Translations under genes and position numbers: made by a program
The notes under the pieces: model-generated
Seen by the model: the letters and a program-made list of their open reading frames with translations, nothing else
Databases searched by the model: none
What the model was told of the DNA's origin: nothing
Origin: Halomicronema sp. CCY15110
GTDB taxonomy: Bacteria; Cyanobacteriota; Cyanobacteriia; Phormidesmidales; Phormidesmidaceae
DNA: 63,014 nt
NCBI RefSeq assembly: GCF_016888165.1
Contig: NZ_JACSWC010000441.1
Location: 1 to 63,014, forward strand
Direction of reading: 5' to 3'
In this document: positions 37,777 through 46,535 of the stretch, one piece after another
Layout of the letters: every line of letters starts with the position of its first letter
How positions within the stretch are numbered: position 1 is the first letter of the stretch

Positions 37777-38469
37777 TTAGGAAGGGCTGGTCGTCGGCTG
37801 TTGGCGCTGCTGTTCCAGGTAGGCGAAGACGCTTTTGTCACCAATATCATCAGGACAAGGCTGCACCGATTTCCGTAAGGCAAATAGCAGAAAGTTAGCG
37901 GCCCAAAGCGCGAGTAATCCGGCTTCCCACTGGATGGGCAAAAACTGAAATAGATGCCCGAGGAGCAAGAGGGGAACCAGCGGCGTCATCACTTTGGTCT
38001 CAATCCGGTTAAAGCAGAACGCCTCTTTAAAATAAATTCCGTTCAATGCGGCAAAGGTAAAGCCAATGCCCCAAATCGTGGCGGGATAGTCGAACACGGT
38101 CTGGGCAAAGGGCTCGGGCGAGAAGTGAGCGATCGCTAAAGACGCCACCCCACCAATCAACCAAAACGCCTGCAACAGCCGATGCAGGGGACGCAAGTAA
38201 ATATGGATCTTGAATAGGCTGTAGCCCAAAGCCAACCAAAATAGGGTGTAGAGTCCGCTGATACTTTGTACGACCCAGTCCACATCGCCGCGCCAGAGAA
38301 TACCTGCCGTGCCCAGGGCAAAGCTGCCCGCCGCGATCGCGAGGCCAGCACGATATTGGATCACTTCTTTGCGATCGCTCGCATCAACCGTGAAGGTGCC
38401 AAATTGCCCTTCGTAAATTACGGGTTCTAAGGTTGGTTCCGTGTTAGTCGTCATGCCCAGTGCCATCAA
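37777..38469 (-). CDS. DUF2301 family membrane protein
   Basis: 230 residues with about six hydrophobic helices. An N-terminal soluble 45 residues leads into the first helix. The segment DYPATIWGIGFTFAALNGIYFKEAFCFNR contains the GIYFKEAFCF signature I associate with DUF2301, an integral membrane family without a known role. The start is probably the ATG of MTTNTEP (about 38454), since a second methionine follows the first by five residues. It lies downstream of crtR on the same strand and is separated from it by an inverted repeat. Confidence 0.72.
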   Translation of the reverse strand: MMALGMTTNTEPTLEPVIYEGQFGTFTVDASDRKEVIQYRAGLAIAAGSFALGTAGILWRGDVDWVVQSISGLYTLFWLALGYSLFKIHIYLRPLHRLLQAFWLIGGVASLAIAHFSPEPFAQTVFDYPATIWGIGFTFAALNGIYFKEAFCFNRIETKVMTPLVPLLLLGHLFQFLPIQWEAGLLALWAANFLLFALRKSVQPCPDDIGDKSVFAYLEQQRQQPTTSPS

Positions 38470-38519
38470 CTCAAAAGTGTCAGTCCGCTGACCAAGTCTT
38501 GCAGGACTACTGCTCTCTA

Positions 38520-38582
38520 TCCTAACGGCTGACTCCCCAGGGACTCGTAAAGTCGACTAAATTCCCCCTCAGCCGATTAGGA
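38520..38582. repeat. Inverted repeat / long hairpin at the 3' end of crtR
   Basis: TCCTAACGGCTGA (38520-38532) pairs with TCAGCCGATTAGGA (38569-38582) with one bulged base. Inner GGGACTCG and CGACT segments allow further pairing. The right arm covers the last codons and stop of crtR. There is no T-tract, so RNA processing or stabilisation is as likely as termination. Confidence 0.6.
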
Positions 38583-39494
38583 ATCCGGTTCTTGAGTTGA
38601 CTTATGGGAATGGAAGCGAATGCCGAGCACGACGTCATACAAAAAACCAAAAAAGTCTTTTGTGCCGTTGAGGATGCCGAGCGACTGAGGTGATCCTTTG
38701 GAATCAAGCAGCGGCTTCATGACCTCATAAGCTGGCTTGTAGCGATACCAGGGAATCGACGGCCACAGGTGATGAATCAGATGGTAGTTTTGGCCCATGA
38801 TGAGGAGATTTAAAATGCCACTGGGATAAACACGGGCGTTTTTCCAGCGATCGCGCTCCTCAAAAGGCCGATGGGGCAAATAGTCAAAAAAGAGGCCCAG
38901 CGCAATGCCCACCACCAATGCGGGCGAAAACCAGTAATTGAAAATGTAGCCCAGAAAATCTAACTGAACGGCGGTAAACACCAGGAGTCCCACCGCCAAG
39001 CGACCCAGGAACCATTCCAGCAGCTCCCACTTGCGCCAAAGCCGCCGTTGAAAAAAATAAATTTCGTGATAAAAAAAGCGCGCCGCAATCAACCACAATG
39101 GCCCGCCCGTGGAGACGAAATGATCGGGGTCATTTTGGGGATCGTTGACGTGGGCGTGATGCTGCAAATGCACCCGCGTAAATACAGGAAAGGAGAACCC
39201 AAGAATCAACGCGCTGCCATGGCCCAACACCGCATTCACCACACGATTACGATGTGCAGCGTTGTGTGAAGCGTCATGGATAACGGTGCCCGCCAAATGC
39301 AGTGCCAGCACATTCATTAAAAACACGCACCAGCCAAACCATCCCCAGAGAAAGTAGCCCATGGTTGAAGTCGCAATCAAGACTACTGAGGTCAGTAGCA
39401 TTAATAAGTTAGGACTCAAGCCATCGTCTGCCTTGAGATAGCTAGAGGGCACAGTTTTGGGAACTGTCAGGGGCAGACCACCAGCCACCGACAT
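38577..39494 (-). CDS. crtR: Beta-carotene hydroxylase CrtR
   Basis: 305 residues. It is a di-iron membrane hydroxylase of the fatty-acid-desaturase superfamily that makes zeaxanthin from beta-carotene. Three His boxes are intact: HDASH (73-77), HLQHH (109-113) and HLIHH (238-242). Four hydrophobic helices surround them. I chose ATG 39494 because AAAGGAG lies 8 bases upstream; a TTG two codons earlier would be only 2 bases from that site. A TATACT hexamer (39524-39529, minus strand) could be the -10 box. Confidence 0.95.
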   Translation of the reverse strand: MSVAGGLPLTVPKTVPSSYLKADDGLSPNLLMLLTSVVLIATSTMGYFLWGWFGWCVFLMNVLALHLAGTVIHDASHNAAHRNRVVNAVLGHGSALILGFSFPVFTRVHLQHHAHVNDPQNDPDHFVSTGGPLWLIAARFFYHEIYFFQRRLWRKWELLEWFLGRLAVGLLVFTAVQLDFLGYIFNYWFSPALVVGIALGLFFDYLPHRPFEERDRWKNARVYPSGILNLLIMGQNYHLIHHLWPSIPWYRYKPAYEVMKPLLDSKGSPQSLGILNGTKDFFGFLYDVVLGIRFHSHKSTQEPDS

Positions 39495-40059
39495 ACGCAA
39501 AGCTCCTTTAATCTAACTTCGGTAGTATACGGTACTTAGGGGCAACAATAAAGTTTTGTGACATCGTCTCATTTAGTCTCTCAACGCCTTTGGGAGCTTT
39601 CGACTAGCCGATCTCGACGTTCTGCTAAGGGGGCTTCACGGTGAGGGCGCAACTCATGGGGACGAGAAATCGTGGCCCCACAAGGAGCCATAATGCGCCT
39701 ACTCCAACGGTAACCGAGACTGCTACGTTTCAACGGCCCCGATCTGGATCTCAGGCAGCGGTATCTACCACAAAATCTGGATTGGGCGAGCTGCCGATCT
39801 CGTGAGGGTGGTGTACAGACTGGGTACGTCACCAGGGCGGGCGACCCCGAATTTTTTGACGCCAATATTTTGACCCCTGCTGAGGCGGCCCGCCTGAGCA
39901 GTTGGTGGACCAGGGGGATTGCCAGGCGTTGACACCAGGAAGCGGAGTTAACGTGCTACTATCCCGTAGGCTTATATGTAGAGAACTGCTACGAAGCGAT
40001 TAGATTTCACGGCGCTCTCAGGTTCGTAATTTCACTTCATTCCTTTCCGTAGAACGGCT
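39495..40059. other. Intergenic region between crtR and pyk, possible gene remnant
   Basis: This 565-bp spacer contains the crtR promoter region (39500-39560) and a 72-codon open frame on plus (39714-39932). Its C-terminal residues (PEFFDANILTPAEAARLSSWW) look protein-like, but it has no start or recognisable family. It may be a degraded gene. Nothing else is evident. Confidence 0.35.
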
Positions 40060-41841
40060 ATGCAACTTCGAAATGCTTTGCGACGCACCAAGATTGTGGC
40101 AACGATCGGCCCTGCCACTCAAAAGCCCGAAGTATTGCGATCGCTGATCGAAGCTGGGGCTACAACCCTACGGCTCAACTTTTCCCACGGCACCCACGAA
40201 GATCACCAGCGCAGCGTCAAGCTAATCCGCCAAGTCTCGTTTGAGCTCAATCAGCCCGTCGGCATTTTGCAAGATTTGCAAGGCCCCAAGATTCGCCTGG
40301 GGCGCTTTGAAGATGGTTCGATTCATCTCAATAAGGGCGATGAATTTACGCTGACCAGTCGGGCGGTGCCGGGCTCGTCTCGCATGAGTTCTGTGACCTA
40401 CGAACCGCTGGCCCGAGAAGTGCCCAATAGGGCCACGATTTTGCTGGACGATGGCAAAGTCGAAATGGTCGTGGAGTCGGTGGAGCCGGAAAAAGGCGAT
40501 CTACATTGCCGCGTAGTGGTGGGCGGTGTCTTGTCGAATAACAAAGGGGTGAACTTTCCCGGCGTTTACCTCTCCATTAAGGCGCTGACGGAAAAAGATA
40601 AGAAGGATCTCGTCTTTGGCCTAGACCAAGGGGTGGACTGGGTTGCCCTGAGTTTTGTCCGCAATCCCCAAGACGTTTTGGAGATCAAGGAACTGATTGC
40701 GAATGCGGGGAAGCGCGTGCCCGTGATCGTCAAGATTGAAAAACACGAAGCGATCGAGCAAATGGACGCCATTCTGTCCCTCTCGGACGGGGTGATGGTG
40801 GCGCGGGGCGACTTGGGAGTAGAGCTGCCGCCAGAAGAAGTGCCGATTTTGCAGAAGCGGCTCATTAGCACGTCTAATCGTTTAGGCATTCCAGTCATTA
40901 CCGCGACCCAGATGCTCGACAGTATGGTCAATAATCCGCGACCCACGCGAGCCGAAGTGTCGGACATTGCTAATGCGATTTTGGACGGCACTGACGCCGT
41001 CATGCTGTCCAACGAGACGGCAGTGGGCAAATATCCCGTTGAGGCGGTGAAGACGATGGCCCAGGTGGCGCTGCGCACGGAGCAGGAGAATTTTGGCCAC
41101 GAAGCCCAAGAGATGGTGGGCTCGCCGCGATCGATTCCGAATGCCATCAGTCAAGCAGTGGCGCGCATTTCATCCCAGCTCAATTCGGCCGCGATTATGA
41201 CGCTAACGAAGTCGGGGGCGACGGCGCGCAACGTCTCCAAGTTTCGGCCCAAGACGCCAATTTTGGCGGTGACGCCCCATGTGGATGTTTCTCGCCAGTT
41301 GCAGTTGGTCTGGGGCGTGCGCCCTTTGATTGTGCTGGATTTGCCCTCAGCGAGCCAAACCTTTCAGGCGGCGATGAATGTGGCCCAGGAAAAGGGCTTT
41401 TTGCGAGAGGGTGACCTGGTGGTGATGACGGCGGGGACCTTGCAGGGGGTCTCGGGCTCGACGGACTTAATCAAGGTCGATATTGTCACGGCAGTGCTGG
41501 GCAATGGCGTGGGCATTGGCGAGGGGTCGGTGAGTGGTCGGGCGCGGGTAGCCCACTCGGGACTGGATGTGACGGATTTCAACCCAGGAGAAATTTTGGT
41601 GGTGCGCGACACGAGCGCTGATTTTGTGGAAGCGATTCGGCAAGCGGGCGGCATCGTGACAGAAGATAGCAACCCGACAGGTCATGCGGCGGTACTAGGG
41701 CTACGCTTGGGTATTCCCGTCATTGTGGGCGTTAAAGGAGCCACAGAGGTAATCCGCGACGGCACGATTTTGACGCTAGACACTCGCCGAGGACTCGTTT
41801 ATTCCGGAGCGTTAGGGTCTATTAAAGCAGGCGCAAACTGA
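40060..41841 (+). CDS. pyk: Pyruvate kinase with C-terminal phosphohistidine-type domain
   Basis: 593 residues, about 120 longer than E. coli PykF. The core (about 1-475) makes pyruvate and ATP. It has the start RRTKIVATIGPA, the catalytic block VIVKIEKHEAIEQMD, MVARGDLGVELP and TATQMLDSM. The extra C-terminus (about 485-590) is a PEP-utilising-enzyme swivelling domain with TGHAAVLG (H542). This arrangement is usual for cyanobacterial and Bacillus-type enzymes. The domain probably does not transfer phosphate, but the His is kept. Single gene. Confidence 0.97.
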   Translation: MQLRNALRRTKIVATIGPATQKPEVLRSLIEAGATTLRLNFSHGTHEDHQRSVKLIRQVSFELNQPVGILQDLQGPKIRLGRFEDGSIHLNKGDEFTLTSRAVPGSSRMSSVTYEPLAREVPNRATILLDDGKVEMVVESVEPEKGDLHCRVVVGGVLSNNKGVNFPGVYLSIKALTEKDKKDLVFGLDQGVDWVALSFVRNPQDVLEIKELIANAGKRVPVIVKIEKHEAIEQMDAILSLSDGVMVARGDLGVELPPEEVPILQKRLISTSNRLGIPVITATQMLDSMVNNPRPTRAEVSDIANAILDGTDAVMLSNETAVGKYPVEAVKTMAQVALRTEQENFGHEAQEMVGSPRSIPNAISQAVARISSQLNSAAIMTLTKSGATARNVSKFRPKTPILAVTPHVDVSRQLQLVWGVRPLIVLDLPSASQTFQAAMNVAQEKGFLREGDLVVMTAGTLQGVSGSTDLIKVDIVTAVLGNGVGIGEGSVSGRARVAHSGLDVTDFNPGEILVVRDTSADFVEAIRQAGGIVTEDSNPTGHAAVLGLRLGIPVIVGVKGATEVIRDGTILTLDTRRGLVYSGALGSIKAGAN

Positions 41842-41945
41842 CCGAGTCTAGCCACGATTGACCTTTGGGGTTTGTAAGTTTCACACAATAGATTCAAGCA
41901 TGCTGGGGTGTGCTCGCTCCAGCAAATCGGTGGTTTTAACTGACG

Positions 41946-41988
41946 AAGCACGAGGGGGTACAGCGATTGCGCTTACTCCTTCGTGCTT
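41946..41988. repeat. Hairpin between pyk and the PEP-CTERM gene
   Basis: AAGCACGA (41946-41953) pairs with TCGTGCTT (41981-41988) around a 27-base loop between two converging genes. It could serve as a weak shared terminator; the T-rich bases on either side are few. Confidence 0.4.
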
Positions 41989-42020
41989 TGTTCAATCAGC
42001 GATGTCTTTGCGCAGCGACT

Positions 42021-42677
42021 TTAACCTTGTGCGGCTTGACGCTTACGAGCGATTCCTGCTGCGCCCACTGTGCCAATCGCCGCCAGGCCAAGCAGGGAGA
42101 ACGGCTCGGGGACTGCAGTCACGTGAACATCATCGATATTGGCCCCGAGGGTATCGTATTTACCCATAAGTTCAAACTGTAGGCGGGTGGTATCTGAAGT
42201 CGCAGTAATAGTGTCGCTAAACAGTTGCCAACCACCATTGCTGTTGCCAGCATCCATCTCTTTCCACATGTCGCCAAAGGTGACCTTGAACAAGTTGTCA
42301 CCATTGACGTTGTTACGCGGCCCAAAGGCAAAAGACAGCTTGTACTTTTTGCCAACTGTGGTCATGATGTCCTGGAAAAAGCCCATAGATTCACCGGCTT
42401 TAGCTGTATAACGATGGCTGTCGATTTCGGCAAATTGATTGCCTTCGTAAGCTGTGCCAGAAACGTTGTTACGAATCTCAATGGTGCTGTCTTCGTTAAG
42501 CAGTTTCCAACCTTCAACATCAGTATCTTCATCGAACCAAGACCAGGTGCCAGGTGCCAGGTTGGGATTTTCAAACCCCCCATTGGTGACGAGGTTGTCA
42601 GCAGCGGCGGTGGAAGCAACGGAGCAAATAGCGACAGTCGTACAGAGTAGACCGGAGAGTTTCGCAAAGGTTTTCAT
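42021..42677 (-). CDS. Exported PEP-CTERM sorting-signal protein
   Basis: 218 residues. A signal peptide (about 1-26, ending near TAAADN) leads into a carbohydrate-binding-like beta domain that opens LVTNGGFENP, as in many DUF642-like or lectin-type exported proteins. The C-terminus has the sorting signal: VPEP, a hydrophobic helix (FSLLGLAAIGTVGAAGI) and a basic end (ARKRQ). Such proteins are processed by an exosortase and often occur with exopolysaccharide systems. No exosortase is in the window. Single gene. Confidence 0.88.
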   Translation of the reverse strand: MKTFAKLSGLLCTTVAICSVASTAAADNLVTNGGFENPNLAPGTWSWFDEDTDVEGWKLLNEDSTIEIRNNVSGTAYEGNQFAEIDSHRYTAKAGESMGFFQDIMTTVGKKYKLSFAFGPRNNVNGDNLFKVTFGDMWKEMDAGNSNGGWQLFSDTITATSDTTRLQFELMGKYDTLGANIDDVHVTAVPEPFSLLGLAAIGTVGAAGIARKRQAAQG

Positions 42678-42911
42678 GAGAAATACTTAGATAACGTGTA
42701 TTTTGTCTTGGTAGATCTATCGCTACCCTTCAGCAAAATCGTATTCTCACGGAATGGTACTTACCAGGTCTTGAGCGTTGCCTTGATAGACTCCTTACAC
42801 AAACCTTCGAGCGCTACATGGCAAGTTGACGTTGGTAATCATTTTTACTGAATCAGTCCGTGTTCTTTGAAAACAACGATGAACTGGGACAATTTCTAAC
42901 ACTCGGTAGGT

Positions 42912-43700
42912 ATGGTGATGGTTCCCTATCTTGCTCGGATTGATATTTATCCGCTGAAGTCGTTTGATGGCGTGGCGGTAGACACGATCGCGGTGCTGGC
43001 GAGTGGGGCATTGCAGAGCGATCGCATTTTCACGCTGATGGATACCTCGGGCAAATTCGTTAACGGCAAGCGGTTTGCCAGCATTCATCGAGTGCGATCG
43101 CAGTTCTCAGGCGATCTCAGCCAGATTTCGGTTTGGGTCAATGAGCCCACATCCGCTGCCACCTTTCATCTCCGAGAGCAAACCGCTGACTTCGAAGCGT
43201 GGTGTAGCGATTATTTGGGGCAACCGGTGACCTTGCAATACAACGGTGATATGGGCTTTCCAGACGACACCGATTCCCCAGGGCCGACGGTGGTTAGTAC
43301 AGCGACGCTGCAAACTGTGGCTGACTGGTACGGTCTGAGCTTGGCCGAAACGCGGCGACGCTTTCGCTCGAACCTGGAGATCGGTGGCGTGCCTGCCTTT
43401 TGGGAAGATCGGCTATTTTCCGAATCGGGGGAGCCCGTGCCGTTTCAGATTGGTGCGGTCACGTTTTGGGGGATCAATCCCTGTCAGCGCTGCGTTGTGC
43501 CGACGCGCGATCCGCAAACTGGCGATGTCACCCAGCGCTTTCAAAAAATCTTTAATGCCCAGCGGGCCGCGACGTTGCCCGCAGCGGTGGCGCGATCGCG
43601 CTTTAACCATTTCTATCGCCTCGCCGTCAATACCCGCCGGTCGCCCAATTCAGTGTTACAACCGTTAAAAGTAGGTGACTCGGTCACGCTCATAGAATAG
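42912..43700 (+). CDS. MOSC domain-containing protein (YcbX-like)
   Basis: 262 residues. An N-terminal MOSC beta-barrel (YLARIDIYPLKSFDGVAV) is followed by the MOSC core. The molybdenum-cofactor-linked cysteine block NPCQRCVVPTRDP is intact, with C-terminal RFNHFYRLAVN. MOSC proteins handle molybdenum cofactor sulfur or reduce N-hydroxylated compounds, often with a ferredoxin domain, which is absent here. The start could be ATG 42912 or the ATG two codons later. It is followed by the phosphatase-like gene after 9 bp, suggesting co-transcription. Confidence 0.9.
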   Translation: MVMVPYLARIDIYPLKSFDGVAVDTIAVLASGALQSDRIFTLMDTSGKFVNGKRFASIHRVRSQFSGDLSQISVWVNEPTSAATFHLREQTADFEAWCSDYLGQPVTLQYNGDMGFPDDTDSPGPTVVSTATLQTVADWYGLSLAETRRRFRSNLEIGGVPAFWEDRLFSESGEPVPFQIGAVTFWGINPCQRCVVPTRDPQTGDVTQRFQKIFNAQRAATLPAAVARSRFNHFYRLAVNTRRSPNSVLQPLKVGDSVTLIE

Positions 43701-43709
43701 CGCTCCCTT

Positions 43710-44147
43710 ATGCTGACGGATATTTACAACTATTTGCCCATTTCCGATCGCTTGGCGACCGCTGGACAACCAACGGCTGACCAGTTTGCCGCGATCGCCC
43801 AGGCCGACTTTGCCGTCGTGATCAATCTGGCCATGCCCACCTCGACCAATGCCCTGCCGGATGAGCAGGCCGTGGTGGAAGCGCAGGGGATGACGTATTG
43901 CCCGATTCCGGTGGAGTGGGAGCACCCGACTTTACGGGACTTTCAGCAATTTGCCACCGTGATGTCCCAGTATGGCGAGCAAAAAGTGTTCGTCCACTGT
44001 GCGATGAATATGCGGGTTTCCGCCTTTGTGTATCTGTATCGTCGGCTCAGAGGGGTGTCTCAAGCGGCGGCAGCGGCTGATTTAGCCAAGATTTGGCAAC
44101 CGAATGCCACTTGGCAACACTTCATGGAGGCGGTGTTGGGAGAATGA
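43710..44147 (+). CDS. Protein-tyrosine-phosphatase-like protein with shortened P-loop
   Basis: 145 residues. The fold pattern resembles the small dual-specificity phosphatase/DUF442 group: YNYLPISDRLATAGQPT at the start, FAVVINLAMP in the middle and a FVHCAMNMRVSAF loop. The loop reads H96-C97-x4-R102, one residue shorter than the classical HCx5R, so true phosphatase activity is doubtful. I recall relatives with the same loop, so it is probably not a sequence error. It likely forms an operon with the MOSC gene upstream. Confidence 0.75.
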   Translation: MLTDIYNYLPISDRLATAGQPTADQFAAIAQADFAVVINLAMPTSTNALPDEQAVVEAQGMTYCPIPVEWEHPTLRDFQQFATVMSQYGEQKVFVHCAMNMRVSAFVYLYRRLRGVSQAAAAADLAKIWQPNATWQHFMEAVLGE

Positions 44148-44415
44148 ACTGGATGGCGATCGCTCCATCCTTCCCCCTCATGTCCTCGGACTGAGCTGTG
44201 AACCAGGCAGGAACTTTTGGGGAGGACAGAGCGTCAGCGCTGGTAACTCCAAAACGGCAAACTTTGCGGGCTGGCGTGGCCCATGACTGCAACGTTGCTT
44301 TTAGCCTGCCATTTTTTAGCCACGACAACTATATCTAGCGTGATGAAAAATTAGGGTTGCATTTGTGGAAAATCCGCATATCCTTGTGGGGAAGGGAAAC
44401 TGTGGGGAAAAACGC

Positions 44416-46356
44416 ATGCAACCCCGGAACCGACAAAATCCTAAATCTAGATTTGGCACCTGGGCCTTATCCGCCACCGCAATCGCGGGGATGATGAGTC
44501 CAATGGCGATCGTGGCCCCGGCCAGAGCGATCGTCCTCAACGACTGGATGTTTGATCCGGCGAGTCAAGCGGTTAGCCTGACGTTACCGAATGGTGTGAC
44601 GCCTGACTTCTTTTTGCTCGCTGAGCCAGCGCGTATTGTTTTGGAGATTCCCAACACCACCTTGGGCAGCGTCACCGCTTCCGAGCAATATAGCGGTGCG
44701 GTGCGCAACATTCGGCTGACGGAGGTGGCGGGAGGCTCGCGCCTCGTCCTCGAATTGGCTCCCAACACCCGCCTCGATCCGCGCCATGCGGAGTTGATGG
44801 CAACAGACTTAGGCAACGGCCAAACGGAGTGGGTGCTGCAACCGCTGCTGCAAGATACACCAACGGCACCGATTGCGGTGACGCCTGGGGGAGGCAACGC
44901 GGTTCCCTCTGAACCATCTGATGGAACTGCTTCAGAGTCCGCATCCCCAGCCACGAGGGTGGCGGAACCCGCGCCTGCGATCGCAGAAACGCCAGCACCT
45001 GACGCAATGACCGAGGCCCCAGAGGCGACATCCCCTGAACTGGCCGCAGCAACCGCCAGTGATGAAGGGGCGACTGAAGCGGGAGCGATCGCGGCTGAAG
45101 CCGAGACTGCTGCGATCGAGCTACCGGTGACGCCGATTCCCGAGTCGTCCGCCGAGCCCGTCGCCGCCCCCCAACTCGCAACCCCGTCGCTGCCAGATAT
45201 TGCCACGTCGGCAACGACTGGAGCGGTGCAAGCTTTGCCGACCGGTCCCGATCCGCTGGCTGGTGCGAGTACGGATGCAGCGGTCTTGGCGGGAGCTATC
45301 AACGACGACCTGAGTGACCAGCCCCCCGCAGAACTGCCCCTAAATCCCGTTGCGACGGGACCGTCATCGACCGTCTCAGTACCGTCGTTGGCAGAGGCCG
45401 ACAGCACGCCTGCTCCCGCCGTTGCGGTGCCACCGTTGGCCACGGTGCCCGCCGCGCCGACCAGCGTCGCCCCCCAGCCGAATCCACCGTCACCGTCATC
45501 CACTGCCAGCGCGGCGAATCAAGTGCGTCCCCCCGGTAGCGCCAGTGCTCCGGCTGCGCCCCCAGTGGTGACAAACCCGCCTGCCAGTCGCCCGAGTGTG
45601 GCCCCGCCACCGACGGCCGCTCCTGTAGCCACCGTAGGCGGCATTGCGCCTGATCAAGTGCGTCCGCCGAGCTCGCCTAGTCGCCCCACTGAGTCTTCGT
45701 CTGTGGCGACTACCTTGCCGCCGGAATCAACCATTCGCCCGCCTGTCGCCACCGCGACTGGCCCGGAAGCCTTACCTGCGGAATCATCTATCCGCCCCCC
45801 CGTTACGCCGACGGCTCGTGCTGAGGGGTTACCTGCGGCATCAACCGTCCGCCCCCCGGTAGCCACCGCTACTTCCAGTGAGACGCTGCCGGTGGAATCA
45901 TCCATTCGCCCGCCAGGCGTAGAAACCGCGCGCGCTGAGGGGTTGCCAGTGGAATCGACCATCCGCCCACCCGTCGCGGAGACGGCTCGCCGGGAGGTTC
46001 CAGAGGTGGTGGCCGCCAACTCGCTAGCCATGCCGACGCTGCCCACCCCGCCAGATCATTGGCGCGAGCCGGGGAATCGCGCGATCGCCCCCAGTGACGT
46101 CAGGCCGCCAACGGGAGCAGTGGCCCCGTCAGCACCATCAGTGCCGTCTAATGTTGCGCCTCGGTCTGAAAGGGTGACGACAGCAGCGATCGCGGCTCCA
46201 CCTTTTTTGACTCCTGACGAAGCGGCGTCTGAAGCAGCCACTGAAGCCCTGCAGGAGCGTGAACTACCGTCCATTCCGCCGCCACCGTCCATTCCTCAGG
46301 GTAGCGGCCCGCTGCCTTTTGGAGAGCCATTGCCGCCATCACCATCTCGGCCTTAG
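44416..46356 (+). CDS. AMIN-domain envelope protein with long Pro/Ala-rich repeat region
   Basis: About 646 residues from ATG 44416. An N-terminal signal peptide ends near PARA. The AMIN domain (about residues 40-130) then reads IVLNDWMFDPASQAVSLTLP and LLAEPARIVLEIPNT. AMIN domains target periplasmic proteins to peptidoglycan or the septum. The remainder is a low-complexity Ala/Pro/Thr/Glu-rich stretch. It includes five tandem 19-residue repeats (45715-45999) of the type LP-x-ES-x-IRPPV. No amidase or pilus-secretin domain follows, so this is a stand-alone AMIN protein. The longer frame from 44365 adds 17 residues before the signal peptide and is less likely. Confidence 0.88.
   Translation: MQPRNRQNPKSRFGTWALSATAIAGMMSPMAIVAPARAIVLNDWMFDPASQAVSLTLPNGVTPDFFLLAEPARIVLEIPNTTLGSVTASEQYSGAVRNIRLTEVAGGSRLVLELAPNTRLDPRHAELMATDLGNGQTEWVLQPLLQDTPTAPIAVTPGGGNAVPSEPSDGTASESASPATRVAEPAPAIAETPAPDAMTEAPEATSPELAAATASDEGATEAGAIAAEAETAAIELPVTPIPESSAEPVAAPQLATPSLPDIATSATTGAVQALPTGPDPLAGASTDAAVLAGAINDDLSDQPPAELPLNPVATGPSSTVSVPSLAEADSTPAPAVAVPPLATVPAAPTSVAPQPNPPSPSSTASAANQVRPPGSASAPAAPPVVTNPPASRPSVAPPPTAAPVATVGGIAPDQVRPPSSPSRPTESSSVATTLPPESTIRPPVATATGPEALPAESSIRPPVTPTARAEGLPAASTVRPPVATATSSETLPVESSIRPPGVETARAEGLPVESTIRPPVAETARREVPEVVAANSLAMPTLPTPPDHWREPGNRAIAPSDVRPPTGAVAPSAPSVPSNVAPRSERVTTAAIAAPPFLTPDEAASEAATEALQERELPSIPPPPSIPQGSGPLPFGEPLPPSPSRP
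45715..45999 (+). repeat. Five tandem 57-bp coding repeats in the AMIN gene
   Basis: Five in-frame 19-residue units follow one another without gaps. Each begins with Leu-Pro and contains E/A-S-(T/S)-(I/V)-RPP. The third position and the last seven residues vary, so they are diverged duplicates. Confidence 0.9.
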
Positions 46357-46535
46357 GTAATGTGTCCTTCGCAAGGGCAACTGTTGAAGGTTACTCGCAA
46401 TTTTCGCGATGAATTCAGGGTGCCTAAAACCCATCAAACCAGGGCCTATTCGCCTGGATGGGGGGCAAGCCCAAACGGACGTGTCAGAGTCTGCCGACGA
46501 GTGATTGCTCCTCACAGTCTCAGGATGAATCCTGC

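Noticed and set aside
44565-45503. 312-codon minus-strand frame opposite the AMIN gene
   Set aside because: Its Gly/Ser/Ala composition is the mirror of the GC-rich Pro/Ala coding strand; no family or ribosome site.
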